Assembly (NCBI GenBank): GCA_023105745.1 | Contig: JALGQZ010000009.1 | Coordinates: 17,408,564-17,472,563 of the forward strand | Length of the DNA stretch: 64,000 nucleotides | Direction: 5' to 3' | From: Austropuccinia psidii | Taxonomy: Eukaryota; Basidiomycota; Pucciniomycetes; Pucciniales; Sphaerophragmiaceae | In this document: positions 1 to 10,377 of the stretch, piece by piece | Layout: every line of letters begins with the position of its first letter | How positions within the stretch are numbered: the first letter of the stretch is position 1 | Made by a program: the position numbers and the translations under genes | Notes under the pieces: generated by a model | What the model was told of the DNA's origin: nothing | Seen by the model: only the letters and a program-made list of their open reading frames with translations | Database searches by the model: none

Positions 1-265
1 AATAATCTGAATTGCTTTCACTCTCATCACTTCCAGTTGAATTCTTTGCATTTATCTCTTTTCTACTTTTTCTTTTGGAATCTTCTAGTGTTAGGTAGGT
101 CATTGATTCCTCCATCATTGTGTTTTCCATTTGAGTGTCTTTAGCCCAGTGTTTGCGACAGGTACTGGGATGCTTGTAGAGACCTTGGCGCTCAACCCCA
201 GTTTCATCAGTAAAATAACTCTTGCTACATATTGAACAAGTGCAAAGAACTCTTTGTGGATCCAT
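1..265 (-). CDS. N-terminal part of a transposon-type protein, runs off the left edge
   Basis: An open frame starts at an ATG on the minus strand (263-265) and stays open for 88 codons to the window edge. The N-terminus holds a CxCxxC cluster (CTCSIC, residues 8-13), then YFTDETG, and HPSTCRKHW near residues 32-40, followed by an acidic, Ser-rich stretch. In rust genomes this short CxCxxC plus His/Arg-rich layout is common at the start of large transposase-like proteins (Tnp2 or KDZ related). That assignment is from memory of the families and cannot be tested because the catalytic part is outside the window. The gene is divergent from the TET/SNF2 module of copy A and about 500 bp from where copy A homology begins. 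Confidence 0.5.
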   Translation of the reverse strand, partial: MDPQRVLCTCSICSKSYFTDETGVERQGLYKHPSTCRKHWAKDTQMENTMMEESMTYLTLEDSKRKSRKEINAKNSTGSDESESNSDY

Positions 266-743
266 TTGAAGTTAGAATATTTGAGTAGAGACACGAAAGA
301 TTAAAAAACAGATATCTTTATTTTGAGCGAACAAGAAGATCTGACTATGAATTTGGCAGGAAAAAAATGAATATTTATTTCTTTTTTGTGCGTACTTCAA
401 CAATAAGGTGAAAGAATTTTCTCCGTTTTGGGTTATCTTTACTGCGTCAGTTGCTGTTTCAGCCGTTGGTTTTCCCTCTTTACTGGTTTTTGTGACAATC
501 AAACTGTCATTATTATAACGTTTTACAACAATTGACAAAGGATTATGATGCTTGCACACACATGCGGCAGTACTGTACTATAGTACAGTACATGTAGTGT
601 GTACAGTACACCATGGTTCATTATGATGCTTGCATACACATGCGGCAGTACTGTAGTACAGTTACACTGTATGAGTTCACAAAACCTCATGTTAGACCAC
701 CACTCATGGTTACATGAAAAACCACCCAATTTTGCAGACAGTG
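266..743. other. Short intergenic stretch with GTAC-rich direct repeats
   Basis: No gene seen. It holds the upstream region of the leftward gene and the 78-bp duplicated segment annotated separately. It has no match to the corresponding side of copy B of the TET/SNF2 module, whose similarity to copy A ends at about 744. Confidence 0.5.
542..664. repeat. 78-bp direct duplication rich in GTAC palindromes
   Basis: The text ATTATGATGCTTGCACACAC at 542 recurs, with one change in these 20 bases, at 620. Each copy is followed by ATGCGGCAGTACTGTA and further GTAC steps. The first unit is 78 bp, the second partial. The same GTACAGTAC words recur at 24.5-24.8 and 25.8 kb. Confidence 0.7.
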
Positions 744-1046
744 TTAGGTCATTCACATCACATTGACTTTTTCCCACACTTTGGGAGCAAAATCCCCAAT
801 TCACCTGCATTCTTTTCACTTCGGATATAATCACTGAAAACTATTTTTTTTTTAATTCAAAATATTATTTTCTTTGATACAAAATAATACTCATAACCAA
901 AAACTTGTAATTAAAAGATACCCAAGTGAGTTTCTTTTTTAATTTTCAATTTACCAATATGATCACAATTTTTTGCAAAAAAAAACATTTTATTTTTTTT
1001 TTTAAAATTTTAATTTTTAATTATTTTTATTTTTTTTTCCTTTGAA

Positions 1047-2351
1047 TTGATCACTGGGGCTCTTACAGCCCCAGCGATCAAAAGTTTGTTAAAAAAAACC
1101 TTTCTTTCATTTTCAATAAATTTCAATTTTTTTTTATTGAAATGGCTCGCTGGGGCTCTTACAGCCCCAGCGATCAAAAGTTTTTTTAAAAAAAAAAAAT
1201 AATTTTTAATTATTTTTATTTTTTTTTATTTTTTTTTATTGAAATTGATCACTGGGGCTCTTACAGCCCCAGCGATCAAAAGTTTTTTTAAAAAAATATT
1301 AATTTTTAATTATTTTTTTTTATTGAAATTGATTGCTGGGGCTGTAAGAGCCCCAGCAATCAAAAGTTTTTTTAAAAAATATTATTTTTTTTTTATTGAA
1401 ATTGATTGCTGGGGCTGTAAGAGCCCCAGCAATCAAAAACTTTTTTTATTTTTTTTTAAAAAATATTAATTTTTAATTATTATTTTTTTTTATTTAAATT
1501 GCTAGCTGGGGCTCTTGCAGCCCCAGTGATCAAAAGTTTCTCAAAAAAAAAATTTTTTTTTTTTTAAAAAAAAAAAATTAATTTTTAATTATTTTTATTT
1601 TTTTTTTATTGAAATTGATCACTGGGGCTCTTACAGCCCCAGTGATCAAAAGTTTTTTTAAAAAAAAAATTTTCTGTTTTTTTTTTAATAATTTTATTTT
1701 TATTTTCTTTGTTTTTATCAAAAATTATTTAAAAAAAAAAAACAATTTTTTTCTTTTATTAAAAAATTTGAATTTTTAATATTTTCTACTTTTATTTTTT
1801 TTTTTTTTTATTTAAATTGATTGCTGGAGCTGTAACAGCCCCAGAAATCAAAAGTTTTTTAAAAAAAAACATTTTCTTTTTTTTTAAAAAAATTTATTTT
1901 TATTTTATTTTTTGTTATTTAAATTGATTGCTGGGGCTCTTACAGCCCCAGCAATCAAAATTTTTTGAAAAAAAAATATTTTCTTTTTTTTTTTATTTAA
2001 CTTGATCACTGGCGCTCTTACAGCCCCAGCGATCAAAAGTTTTTTAAAAAAAAAACATTTTTTTTTATTTAAATTGAGATTACAAATTTTTAAAAAAAGA
2101 AACATTATTTATTTTTTAATTATTTTATTTTATTTTTTTAATTTAAATCGAAAAAATTAATAAAAAAAAAACATGATTTTATTTTTTAATATTTTATCTT
2201 TTTTTATTTAAATTGATTGCTGTGGCTCTTACAGCCCCAGCAATCACAATTTTTTAAAAAAAAAAAGATTTTTTTTTTATTTTATAACTTTTATTTTATT
2301 TTTTTTAATTCAAATTGATTGCTGGGGCTCTCTTACAGCCCCAGCAATCAC
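1047..2351. repeat. Array of about 12 perfect or near-perfect hairpins, copy A
   Basis: Units of about 35 bp, such as TTGATCACTGGGGCT then CTTAC then AGCCCCAGCGATCAA, recur every 70-200 bp in A/T-only spacer. Each folds into a 13-15 bp stem with a 5-nt loop. The loop reads CTTAC in most units but GTAAG in those near 1330 and 1403. The stem base varies as GATCGC, GATTGC or GATCAC on one side and GCGATC, GCAATC or GTGATC on the other, i.e. CpG, TpG or CpA. The array lies directly upstream of the TET-like gene. A matching array precedes copy B. Confidence 0.9.
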
Positions 2352-2571
2352 AATGTTTTTTCATATTTTTTGAAAAAAAAAATTTAAATTTTTATTTACT
2401 ATTTTTTTTTAATTTCATTACAACAATTATATTTTAAAAAGGAATCTTATTTGTTTTTTTTGTTAATAAGAGTTAAGCAAGAACAATTTTTATTTACTTA
2501 TTTTACTTTTTTTTAATAAAAATCCTTATAGGGGAAAGCCTCACACGTTGCTTCTTGCCATTTCACCCATC

Positions 2572-3983
2572 ATGAGTCAACTTTCACCAACTCAGCTCAT
2601 CAAACTCCCAAAATGTATGGATTCACTTAATGATGAAGAAAAACATTTCATGGGAAGGACTATTTCACCAGTTGTAAATGATTTTTCTTCATCAATTAGT
2701 GACTCAATTCATCCAATAACTCTTTGTAAATCAAGCTTATCCAACAAAAACGGAAAGGATGAGTTTTTTTTGAATTCTGAGGATCATTCCATGGGAAGGA
2801 CTATTTCACCAGCTGTGAATGATTCCCCCTTATCCAAAAATGACTCATCTTTAAATAAGAAATCCAATAATTCACATAGAAGATTTCAAATTGCACAAAA
2901 ATTACTCACCCAAATTTTGGACCATGCATCAAGAAGCAGAGGTGAATTCAGTACCGTTCCAGTTAAGCCCAAGCCAAATATAATAAATAAACTTTTATTA
3001 CCTTCCATAAATGAAACACCAAATCCTTCAATAGTTTTCAATTCAAAAAATCATGAGCCCCTCTTCATTTATCACTTGCATCCATTTCATATTCCTTCTC
3101 CAACTTTTACTTCATTAAATCAATTAATAACAGCACTTTACAAATCAGCCCAAAATTGTCCTCATATTAAATCCAATAGTGATCTTATTGATGGTCATAT
3201 GAAAGGAGTTGGATTTTGCTGTGGAAGTGATAGTGGTAAATCCTTAGGTGAGTATTTAGAAAATTATATTCAAGTTTTTTTGTTAATTTTATTCTCCTTT
3301 TACTAGGTGTTTATGCCAGGAAGACCACAATGAATCCAGAAGTATTAGACGCAGATAATGAAGAATGGATGACCCTTTCTCAGTTTGAAAATTTTGTTTC
3401 CTCCCGCATCAAGATTCTTTCTATGTCTGCTGCCTGTGAGAATAATGAAATCATGCAAGAAGCCCGGCTACCTGAATGGCATGAAGGTGAATGGAATCCA
3501 ATGTTCCACCAAAAATTACGGTCTTTCTCCAATGTGATCATAACAACAAATGGTTTACATAATTGTGTTAATAGAGATGAGAAGGACAAGAATACTTGGA
3601 CTTATGGTTTGTTCACATTCTTTGACAAATCAGCCATAAAACCAATTCCATCTCCCATCCGCTCCTGTGGCTATGGCCTCTCATTTCCTGAATACTCCAC
3701 ACTTTTGGATTTTTCTCGCAAACAAGGTATTATTGAGCTTCTCTGGAAAACTTCGACCACTTTTCACCAGACCACTCAGCCACCTCCTATTTTTGATGAA
3801 CTTCCCACCATAACTCACTTTGGCTGTTCGTTCCAAATCAACTCCAAGCTATATTCAAGAGCTAAAAGCCTTATATGTATGGATCCAATAACCCAAGAAG
3901 AGAAGACATATGGATGTCAAGAAAGGATTCAAAATGAAAAGACAAGACATCAACAGAAAAAAATGAAGCTTTCAAACATATAA
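2572..3983 (+). pseudogene. TET/JBP-like 2-oxoglutarate/Fe(II) oxygenase, copy A, metal ligand lost
   Basis: Two exons, 2572-3247 and 3307-3983, joined across a 59-nt GT-AG intron, give 450 residues. I chose the ATG at 2572 because it aligns with the copy B start and the upstream frame has only TTG. The N-terminal third is Ser-rich with a repeated MGRTISP.VND motif. The C-terminal half resembles the Tet-like oxygenases expanded in rust fungi: GVYARKTTMNPE at the exon junction, a TWTYG strand, the distal His in FHQTTQ (residue 379; TET proteins have HATTP there) and THFGCSFQIN. Family members oxidise methylpyrimidines in DNA using Fe(II) and 2-oxoglutarate. The metal-binding HxD, intact as HRD in copy B, reads NRD here (residue 314 His to Asn), so catalysis should be lost although the frame is open. 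The SNF2 gene follows 453 bp downstream on the same strand. Confidence 0.75.
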
Positions 3984-4436
3984 ATTTCTTGTGATGTTCC
4001 ATTTCTTTTGATGTAGCTTTTCAACCTTAGACTAGGATACTTATGCATGAAATGGGATGTTTGATGCAAACTTGAGTACATATTTTCCTTTGATGACTTT
4101 CTTGAAATATATGTCCTTAAGTATCCTTAGGAATTTCCTTCATGTATTCTGTTCAAAGTCAGGACTTTGAATAGAAAGATTCTTCTCATTCAGAGCTTGA
4201 TACAATTATATTGAAATATCCAAGAATAAACTTCCTTGCCTCTCTAAATTGAGCTGTTTTTTTCAAACAATCTTTTATTGAACCTCACGTGTTTCTATTC
4301 ATAATACAAATAGTAACTGCAAACCACAAGCGGTCCTGATTAGTATCAAAATTACTTTAGTATATATTCTTGCTCTCCAGTTCATTGCATTTACCATTCA
4401 TTCCTGTCAAGATCAAACTGAATCTTTTTTCAAAAT
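3984..4436 (+). other. Spacer between TET-like and SNF2-like genes, copy A
   Basis: No ORF or RNA gene seen. It is conserved in copy B (39517-39969), so it probably holds the 3' end of the TET-like transcript and the promoter of the SNF2 gene. No clear TATA element was identified. Confidence 0.5.
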
Positions 4437-6952
4437 ATGGATTCTTCCAAGCCATATTGCCTTGGTATATTGAAAACCCATGTATGCCTCACTAATCCCA
4501 TTCAGAAACCTTTTCCACCGGATGATTGGATTTTTGTATGTCATACAAGTCATAATTTATTCTTGTATACACGACATCAAAGAGAAGCTTGGGGTAGCCT
4601 TCCTCTGGATGTCACCTCTGCACTAGTCCCATTATTGGGTGACCCCAATTTCATCATATCCTGTGGTCCTTCTGGCATGTGGCACACCAATCTAGAAAAA
4701 AACCCCAACCAGAAAGTATTCATTGAAATCTTTCTCAAGTTTAACCTTTACAACAAGAAAAACCTCACTATTCCAATAGTAATGTTTATTTTTTCGTTTT
4801 CCTCAGCAATCATTAATATATTTGACCTCATTAGGCAGAATTTAATATTAATTCACCAACCAGCCACATACAACAGCTCTGAACATTGTGGGTGTTCACT
4901 TATCTCACACCTGGAGCCCCAGCCTGTTATCTCTTCTCAGAATGTATTGTTGTCACCTGAGCTGCACTCACAGCTCCTGAAGATTCCAAGTGGGAATGAC
5001 CTTCCACAAATCGAATCCCTAATACCATTCCCAAAATCATCACTCAAGCCTCATCAAAAGCAAGGATTAGCATTTCTCCTAGATAGAGAAGCCCCAAATG
5101 GAAAATCGGCAAAATCTCTATGGTTAAATAAACCATCATCCTCATCTACAAGAATATAATTGATAAATAGCATCACAAAGAAGCAAGTAAATAACCTTGA
5201 AGACTCCTTAAGCCATACTCCCTTGGGCTGTCTGCTTGCGGATGACATGGGACTAGGGAAATCAATTCAGTGCATATCACTCATATGTATGACTCTTGAA
5301 GATTCCAAAAGAGATATTCCACCATCCATTCACTTTCTTAATAAAAAACAAAAACACTCCACACTCATAATATGCTTACCTCGTTTGATAAAGAATTGGG
5401 AAGATGAATTAAAATTACATACAGACATATCCCAACTAAGGATTGTCACCTATCATGGGAAGAAAAGAAAGGAGATTGGACTGAAAAAATGGTCTGAAGC
5501 TGATATTGTAATATCTAGCTATCATTTGTTAGCCCATGAGTTTGGTCAGCCTGATAATATAGAAAGCTCTTGGATTTACCATAGTGAATGGTACCGAGTT
5601 GTCTTAGATGAGGCCCAGTGAGTTTTTCAATGTATTATTTATAAATTGTGGAATTCTGATGAAAGATATATAAATTAAATTGACATACCTAGTCAGATAA
5701 GAAGTCAGGAGTCAACTTTCTTCAAAGCAATTGGGGAAATACAAACATCCAGATGCATTTGCCTGACAGGAACCCCTATTCAAAACAGTATAAATGAATT
5801 AATGAGCCTAATCACCTTCATTACAGCACCTCAAAGTGAAAAACAAGAGAATTGGGTACCAAATATATTGGAAGAGCTCAAAAAAGGAAATTTTAGCCCC
5901 CTTCAGCTATGCCTGAGGCATCTTTGTCTACAAAGAAACAAGGACCGCATTTTAAATGATCTACCTGAAATTAATCATGATTATATCCATGAACCTCTCT
6001 CAGATTGGACTTTAGATAGATATAATGATATTTACAAAGAGCTCATATCATCATCTAATCAAGGCTCAGAACTGTTCTTCAAGTATATAAACAAGCTTTG
6101 CCTTTGTTGCAATCATCACTTGCTTAGTGAAAGTATATATGACATTGAAGGTATGATCTCACCATATTGGACACAGATAGGAGGGAGATTTTTTAATAGT
6201 ACCATAACAGAACATGTTGATGTCAAAACATGTCTACAAAGCACTAAAATTCAGAGGCTCCTGAAAATTCTTTTATCACGCTGAAACATTAAAAATTCAA
6301 CCCCAAAATCAGTGATTTTTTCACAGTTTACAACATTTCTTGATTTGTAAGCTGGGTTATTTCCCTTATTTTGTCTATTAAACTTCTGCTTTGTACCTCT
6401 CCTTTGATAATTATTAAGCTTTTGATTGACAATTATTTGTGATAAACTGGTAGGATTGGAATTGTCTTAGAAAACAATAAGATCAGTTTTACATGTGTTG
6501 ATGGAACAATAGGCCAAGCTACACAGGAAGCAGAACTTAAGAAATTCAAGGAAAACAGCAATGTAGAAGTACTTGTGGCTTTAATAGGGGCTGCAGGGGT
6601 TGGTCTGAATATAACTTGTGCAGACGTGGTATTTATAATGGTATGAATTATGATTACATGACCATGAGGCGATATTTTAATATAATCTATATATCTAATA
6701 TATGTCTAGGAGCCTCATTGGAATCCAGCTGCTGAAGATAAAGCTATTGATTGTCTACATCGCATTGGACAAAGGAAAAATGTGATGGCATACCATTTCA
6801 TATTACCTGATACAGTGGAGATAAACATGCAAAGGGTATGTTAATTCATAAGAAGTTTTATTTAATGAAAAATTTAGAACCACTTATTTTATATTTATGA
6901 ATTACAGGTACAACAGAGGAAGCGTACTTTGGCAAGGCGTGTACATTTTTAA
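4437..6952 (+). pseudogene. SNF2/Rad5-HLTF-like helicase, copy A, two nonsense codons
   Basis: Five exons (4437-5617, 5693-6346, 6454-6640, 6710-6835, 6908-6952) total 2193 nt, as in copy B, giving a 730-residue frame. Motifs in order: weak HIRAN-like N-terminus (WGSLPLDVTSALVPLL), LKPHQKQGLAFLLDRE, Walker A DDMGLGKS (residue 269 on), DEAH at 391-394 with His created by splicing across intron 1, LTGTPIQNSINEL, then helicase C motifs [30 protein letters not shown]. This ordering is typical of Rad5/HLTF-class SNF2 ATPases, which remodel chromatin or DNA. TAA at 5157-5159 (AAT in the aligned copy B) and TGA at 6282-6284 (CGA in copy B) break it. Exon lengths identical to copy B show the decay is recent and limited to substitutions. 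Confidence 0.85.
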
Positions 6953-7142
6953 TCATTCAAATCACTGATTGGATTTTATTTTCCTGTCCTTATGGTGGTT
7001 TTTTTTTTCATGTAAGAACAGCTTTAGCAAGTACTTTGACATATGCTGAGCTATCAAAACTTTTCTTAGAGACTCATATGAACATCAAAATTTAAAGTGG
7101 GTAACTGTGAAACTATAGTTCTTGTGGATTAAAAAAAATTGG

Positions 7143-7282
7143 GGCGTGGATTTAGTAATCACTTGGATGCGTGGATTTAGCAAGCTACATCCATGAAAGG
7201 CGTGAAGGCGTATCTGAATCCACAATTTTATGCGTAGGCGTAGGCGTAAAGTTTAGGTTAAGGCGTGGAAATATCACTCCCC
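7143..7282 (+). repeat. GCGT-box terminal repeat, copy A
   Basis: About 140 bp with eight GCGT words in one orientation (GGCGTGGATTTAG near the start, GCGTAGGCGTAGGCGTAA later) and ending ATATCACTCCCC. The same sequence is the left (36671-36812, inverted) and right (47172-47311) terminus of the MULE element. It differs from those two at shared positions (AAGCTACA here, AAACTACA there), so it belongs to a different insertion. Confidence 0.85.
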
Positions 7283-10200
7283 TTAATATTTGATAATTGA
7301 TATATTTATGTCAATTTATTATTGTTACCAACAGATAAGAGATATGTAAGCAGCTGTCATTTAATAATAAAAAATAATTTATAACAATAATATTACTAAT
7401 ATTAAAGCTATATATTAATATAAATACTGTTTATATTAATAGAAGAGTTATTGAAAATAATAATGGAGAGAAAATTATCATAAAAAGGGAAAATAACCCA
7501 CTTTTAACACCTAATGTAATATTTTTGGTATATTTTATACAAAATAATGTAAACACAACCTATTCAAATGATAAAAGAAATCACAAATATTCTTGATTTT
7601 ACATGGAATTAAATATTTTAAAGAAAATTTAACAAAAACATCAAAATATTTAGTGAACCGCGTCAAAGATAGTGATTATAATAAGGATGATTTTTTTCCT
7701 TTAACAATATAATAGATTTATATATAAATAATAAAGAAATTACCTTTTTATTTAGTGTTTCTATCGTTTTTGAAGTGTCTGAGGGGGAAATAGAGGAAAA
7801 AGAGCTCTATTTATATTAAAATAGTCCCTCCTAGAGTCCAGAAGTCTTCTAGTAGACGTTTAATGATGGTATCCACCAGAATTGATCAATATTTTGAGGT
7901 TAATTGATTCAATCATAATTAAACCATCTTATCTCATTAATATGTCATTTTTTATATTTATCACTGTTACTCTAGGTTTTCTGACATCATAGTCTTGGAA
8001 GATGGTTTAAATTTGTGGATTGTATTAGTATTAATCATAATTTACTAGTATTATTGAGTTTTATCACTTATATAACTATCAAACTAAAAGCAATATTACA
8101 GTTAGTGATCATAAATAATCACTTTTAAGCTTAAGCTTTGATCATGAATACCTTTTGAGCTATACATGCTAAAGCCATTCAGAGAGTTGATTCTGATAGC
8201 TTAGCACGGCCTCACTAAGCTTTTAAGAGAATTTCCTTACATCATCAAAACTCTATTTTTGATGATCTTTCTTGTAGCTCATCTTTTCTGTTTCAATTTA
8301 CTATTTCAAACTTAAAACCATGATTTCAAGGGGTTATGCCTTGAATATAGTTATGAAAATTACATAATTCTTTACATATGGACTATTAGAATCTTGATAT
8401 CTACTTCCACTTTCATAACAGAGTGGTCAACAGATATTGCTATTTTGCTCAATAAACCCATGTATGTTTTGACCTTGTTTATAGCTTGTCAAATAAAGTT
8501 TATATCTGTATTTTTAAAGCTATTATGTTGAATCTTTATCTTTGGTTAAACTATCTATCATTCATATTTTGAAAAATATGAGCTAAAAACCATGAATATA
8601 TGTGCTGATAATAAAAGCTCATATATTCAGGTTATCTCAGTAAGTATTTACTTTACAGATATGACATAAGAATTTGATATGTGTAGTTTTTGATGGGGAA
8701 TCCAATGGTGTAATTTACTCCATGTTTTTATCCATTTTTCTCCGAGATAACTAATATTTCCTGCCTTTTTATGGCATTTTTACTTATTTTAAGATAATAA
8801 TTTCAATTCTTATTATTGAAATAAGTATTATAAAGCTGTTTTGTGACCTGTTTGGATATGTGGTCATATTTCAAAGGCTTGAATATTTTCCCCCAAAGTT
8901 TTGAATGGAACTTTAACTTCCAATCACTTATAACATGACTCTTAATAGATTATCAAATCAGAAACTTTCAGAGAGAAATTTTAGGAATCCTTTGAAAGGA
9001 AAAAAATACTAAATTCTAATAGTTTATTTCGAAAAAAAAATTGTAATTAATTGTTATTTAAATAGAGTTCATTTTTTTCTTTCTTGTATAATTTTTGTTT
9101 CTTCTTGATATTTGAATTTGAATTTGAGATTTTGAAACTGTCAAAGGGGCTCTTCTAAGTGAAGAGGGCCTGGCACTCAAGATATTGGTCTCAATTTCAG
9201 AGGGCTCCAAAGAAATAATAATTTTACTTAAACAGCTTAAGAAATGATTAATATTACTAACAGGAGAAAAATAAGATATTAAGTATAAAGAACATGAAGC
9301 ATAAGAAATTGACAGTAAGAGATCAAGCCACAAGCAATTCCAAGTCCACTGTTGCAGATTTTTAGAAATAAGAGAAGTTTTTATAAAGATATGGCCACCA
9401 AAACTCCATCAAAAATGTGAGGGAAGTATAAGATTAACTTGATAATAAATAATAAGATATTCTGTGAGTAAGAATAGAATAACATCAATTAACTGGGGAA
9501 GATTCCCTGGAGGGAGGAAGAGGTGCTGGTATATGTGAGAATCCACCAGCCCTGGTCAAAATAGTGAAGTTTTTTTAAAAAATGATTAATTTGAATATTT
9601 CAGACCCTTTATGGATGCACACTGTACAGGGCATTTGGTGAGGTTGGGGTATCATTGTAAGGTATTTCTATGAAGCTCTGTATAATATTGCTATCAATCA
9701 AGGGTACTATTACAGTTCTTATGAAATAGAATAAATAAATCTATTATAACTACAAATAAATAAAAAATCTCTTCATTATTCCTTTTACTTGCTATGAACT
9801 ACTAGTAATTATAACAGTAATCATTAATTTTCTACTAAGCTCAATTACAAGAAGATTTAATAATAAAAGTTATTTCAGTCAATAATCATCTTTTGCAAGA
9901 ATGATTATAGTAAATTTTTGAAGAAAACTAAAATATAAGAGAAAAATTTAAGAATTTGACAAATAACTTGCTATTACTCCAAAAATACCTTTAAAAGATC
10001 TGTTAGAGTGACTTTATGGATTATTTGTGGATTTAAGGGATTGAAAGTTGATTCAAAGAAGTAATACAACAGCTTATAGTTAAGAACTACTTTTGATAGT
10101 TATATTATTTTATTTAATTGATTTCTGATTGATTTGGGGAAAAAATTTCTTACAATTTATTTCAACTAATACCTACTTGTGGTATGAATGATTAAGCTGA

Positions 10201-10313
10201 ATGATAGGATTATCTCTGGAAAAACAGCAATAGTAGTCTTTTTTTAAGTCTAAAATTTCTCACAGAGGCATGCCATGGAGAAAACTTGGAAACAGTGATT
10301 AAGAAACCAGTTA
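7283..10313. other. A/T-rich gene-free stretch
   Basis: No ORF with recognisable content on either strand and no RNA gene seen. Stop codons are frequent in all frames. Probably decayed repeat DNA. Confidence 0.5.
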
Positions 10314-10377
10314 CCTTCATTCCCCATGAAAAAAACACTACCCTGGCTGGAAGGGGTAGCAGGTCCAACCCAGATTT

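Larger units (their letters stand above)
744..7282 (+). mobile_element. TET/SNF2 module, copy A (left end not defined)
   Basis: This stretch is repeated in inverted orientation at 36671-43798. Order here: short unique leader, hairpin array (1047-2351), TET-like gene, SNF2-like gene, then the GCGT-rich terminal repeat ending in CCCC at 7282. Both genes have exons of exactly the same length as in copy B. Similarity at the left stops at about 744 after the shared words GTGAATGACCTAA. The right end is the same terminal repeat that bounds the complete MULE element at 36671-47311, so copy A is probably one half of such an element. The opposite terminus is not in the window. Confidence 0.7.

Noticed and set aside
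1047..2351. CRISPR-like regular repeats
   Set aside because: Units are self-palindromic with A/T spacers of variable length in a eukaryotic transposon; no cas genes.
2572..6952. Classical repeat-induced point mutation as in Neurospora
   Set aside because: Nonsense changes include CpG to TpG but also changes outside CpG (5157-5159, 3570), and few sites are affected; CpG methylation decay fits better and must be counted properly.
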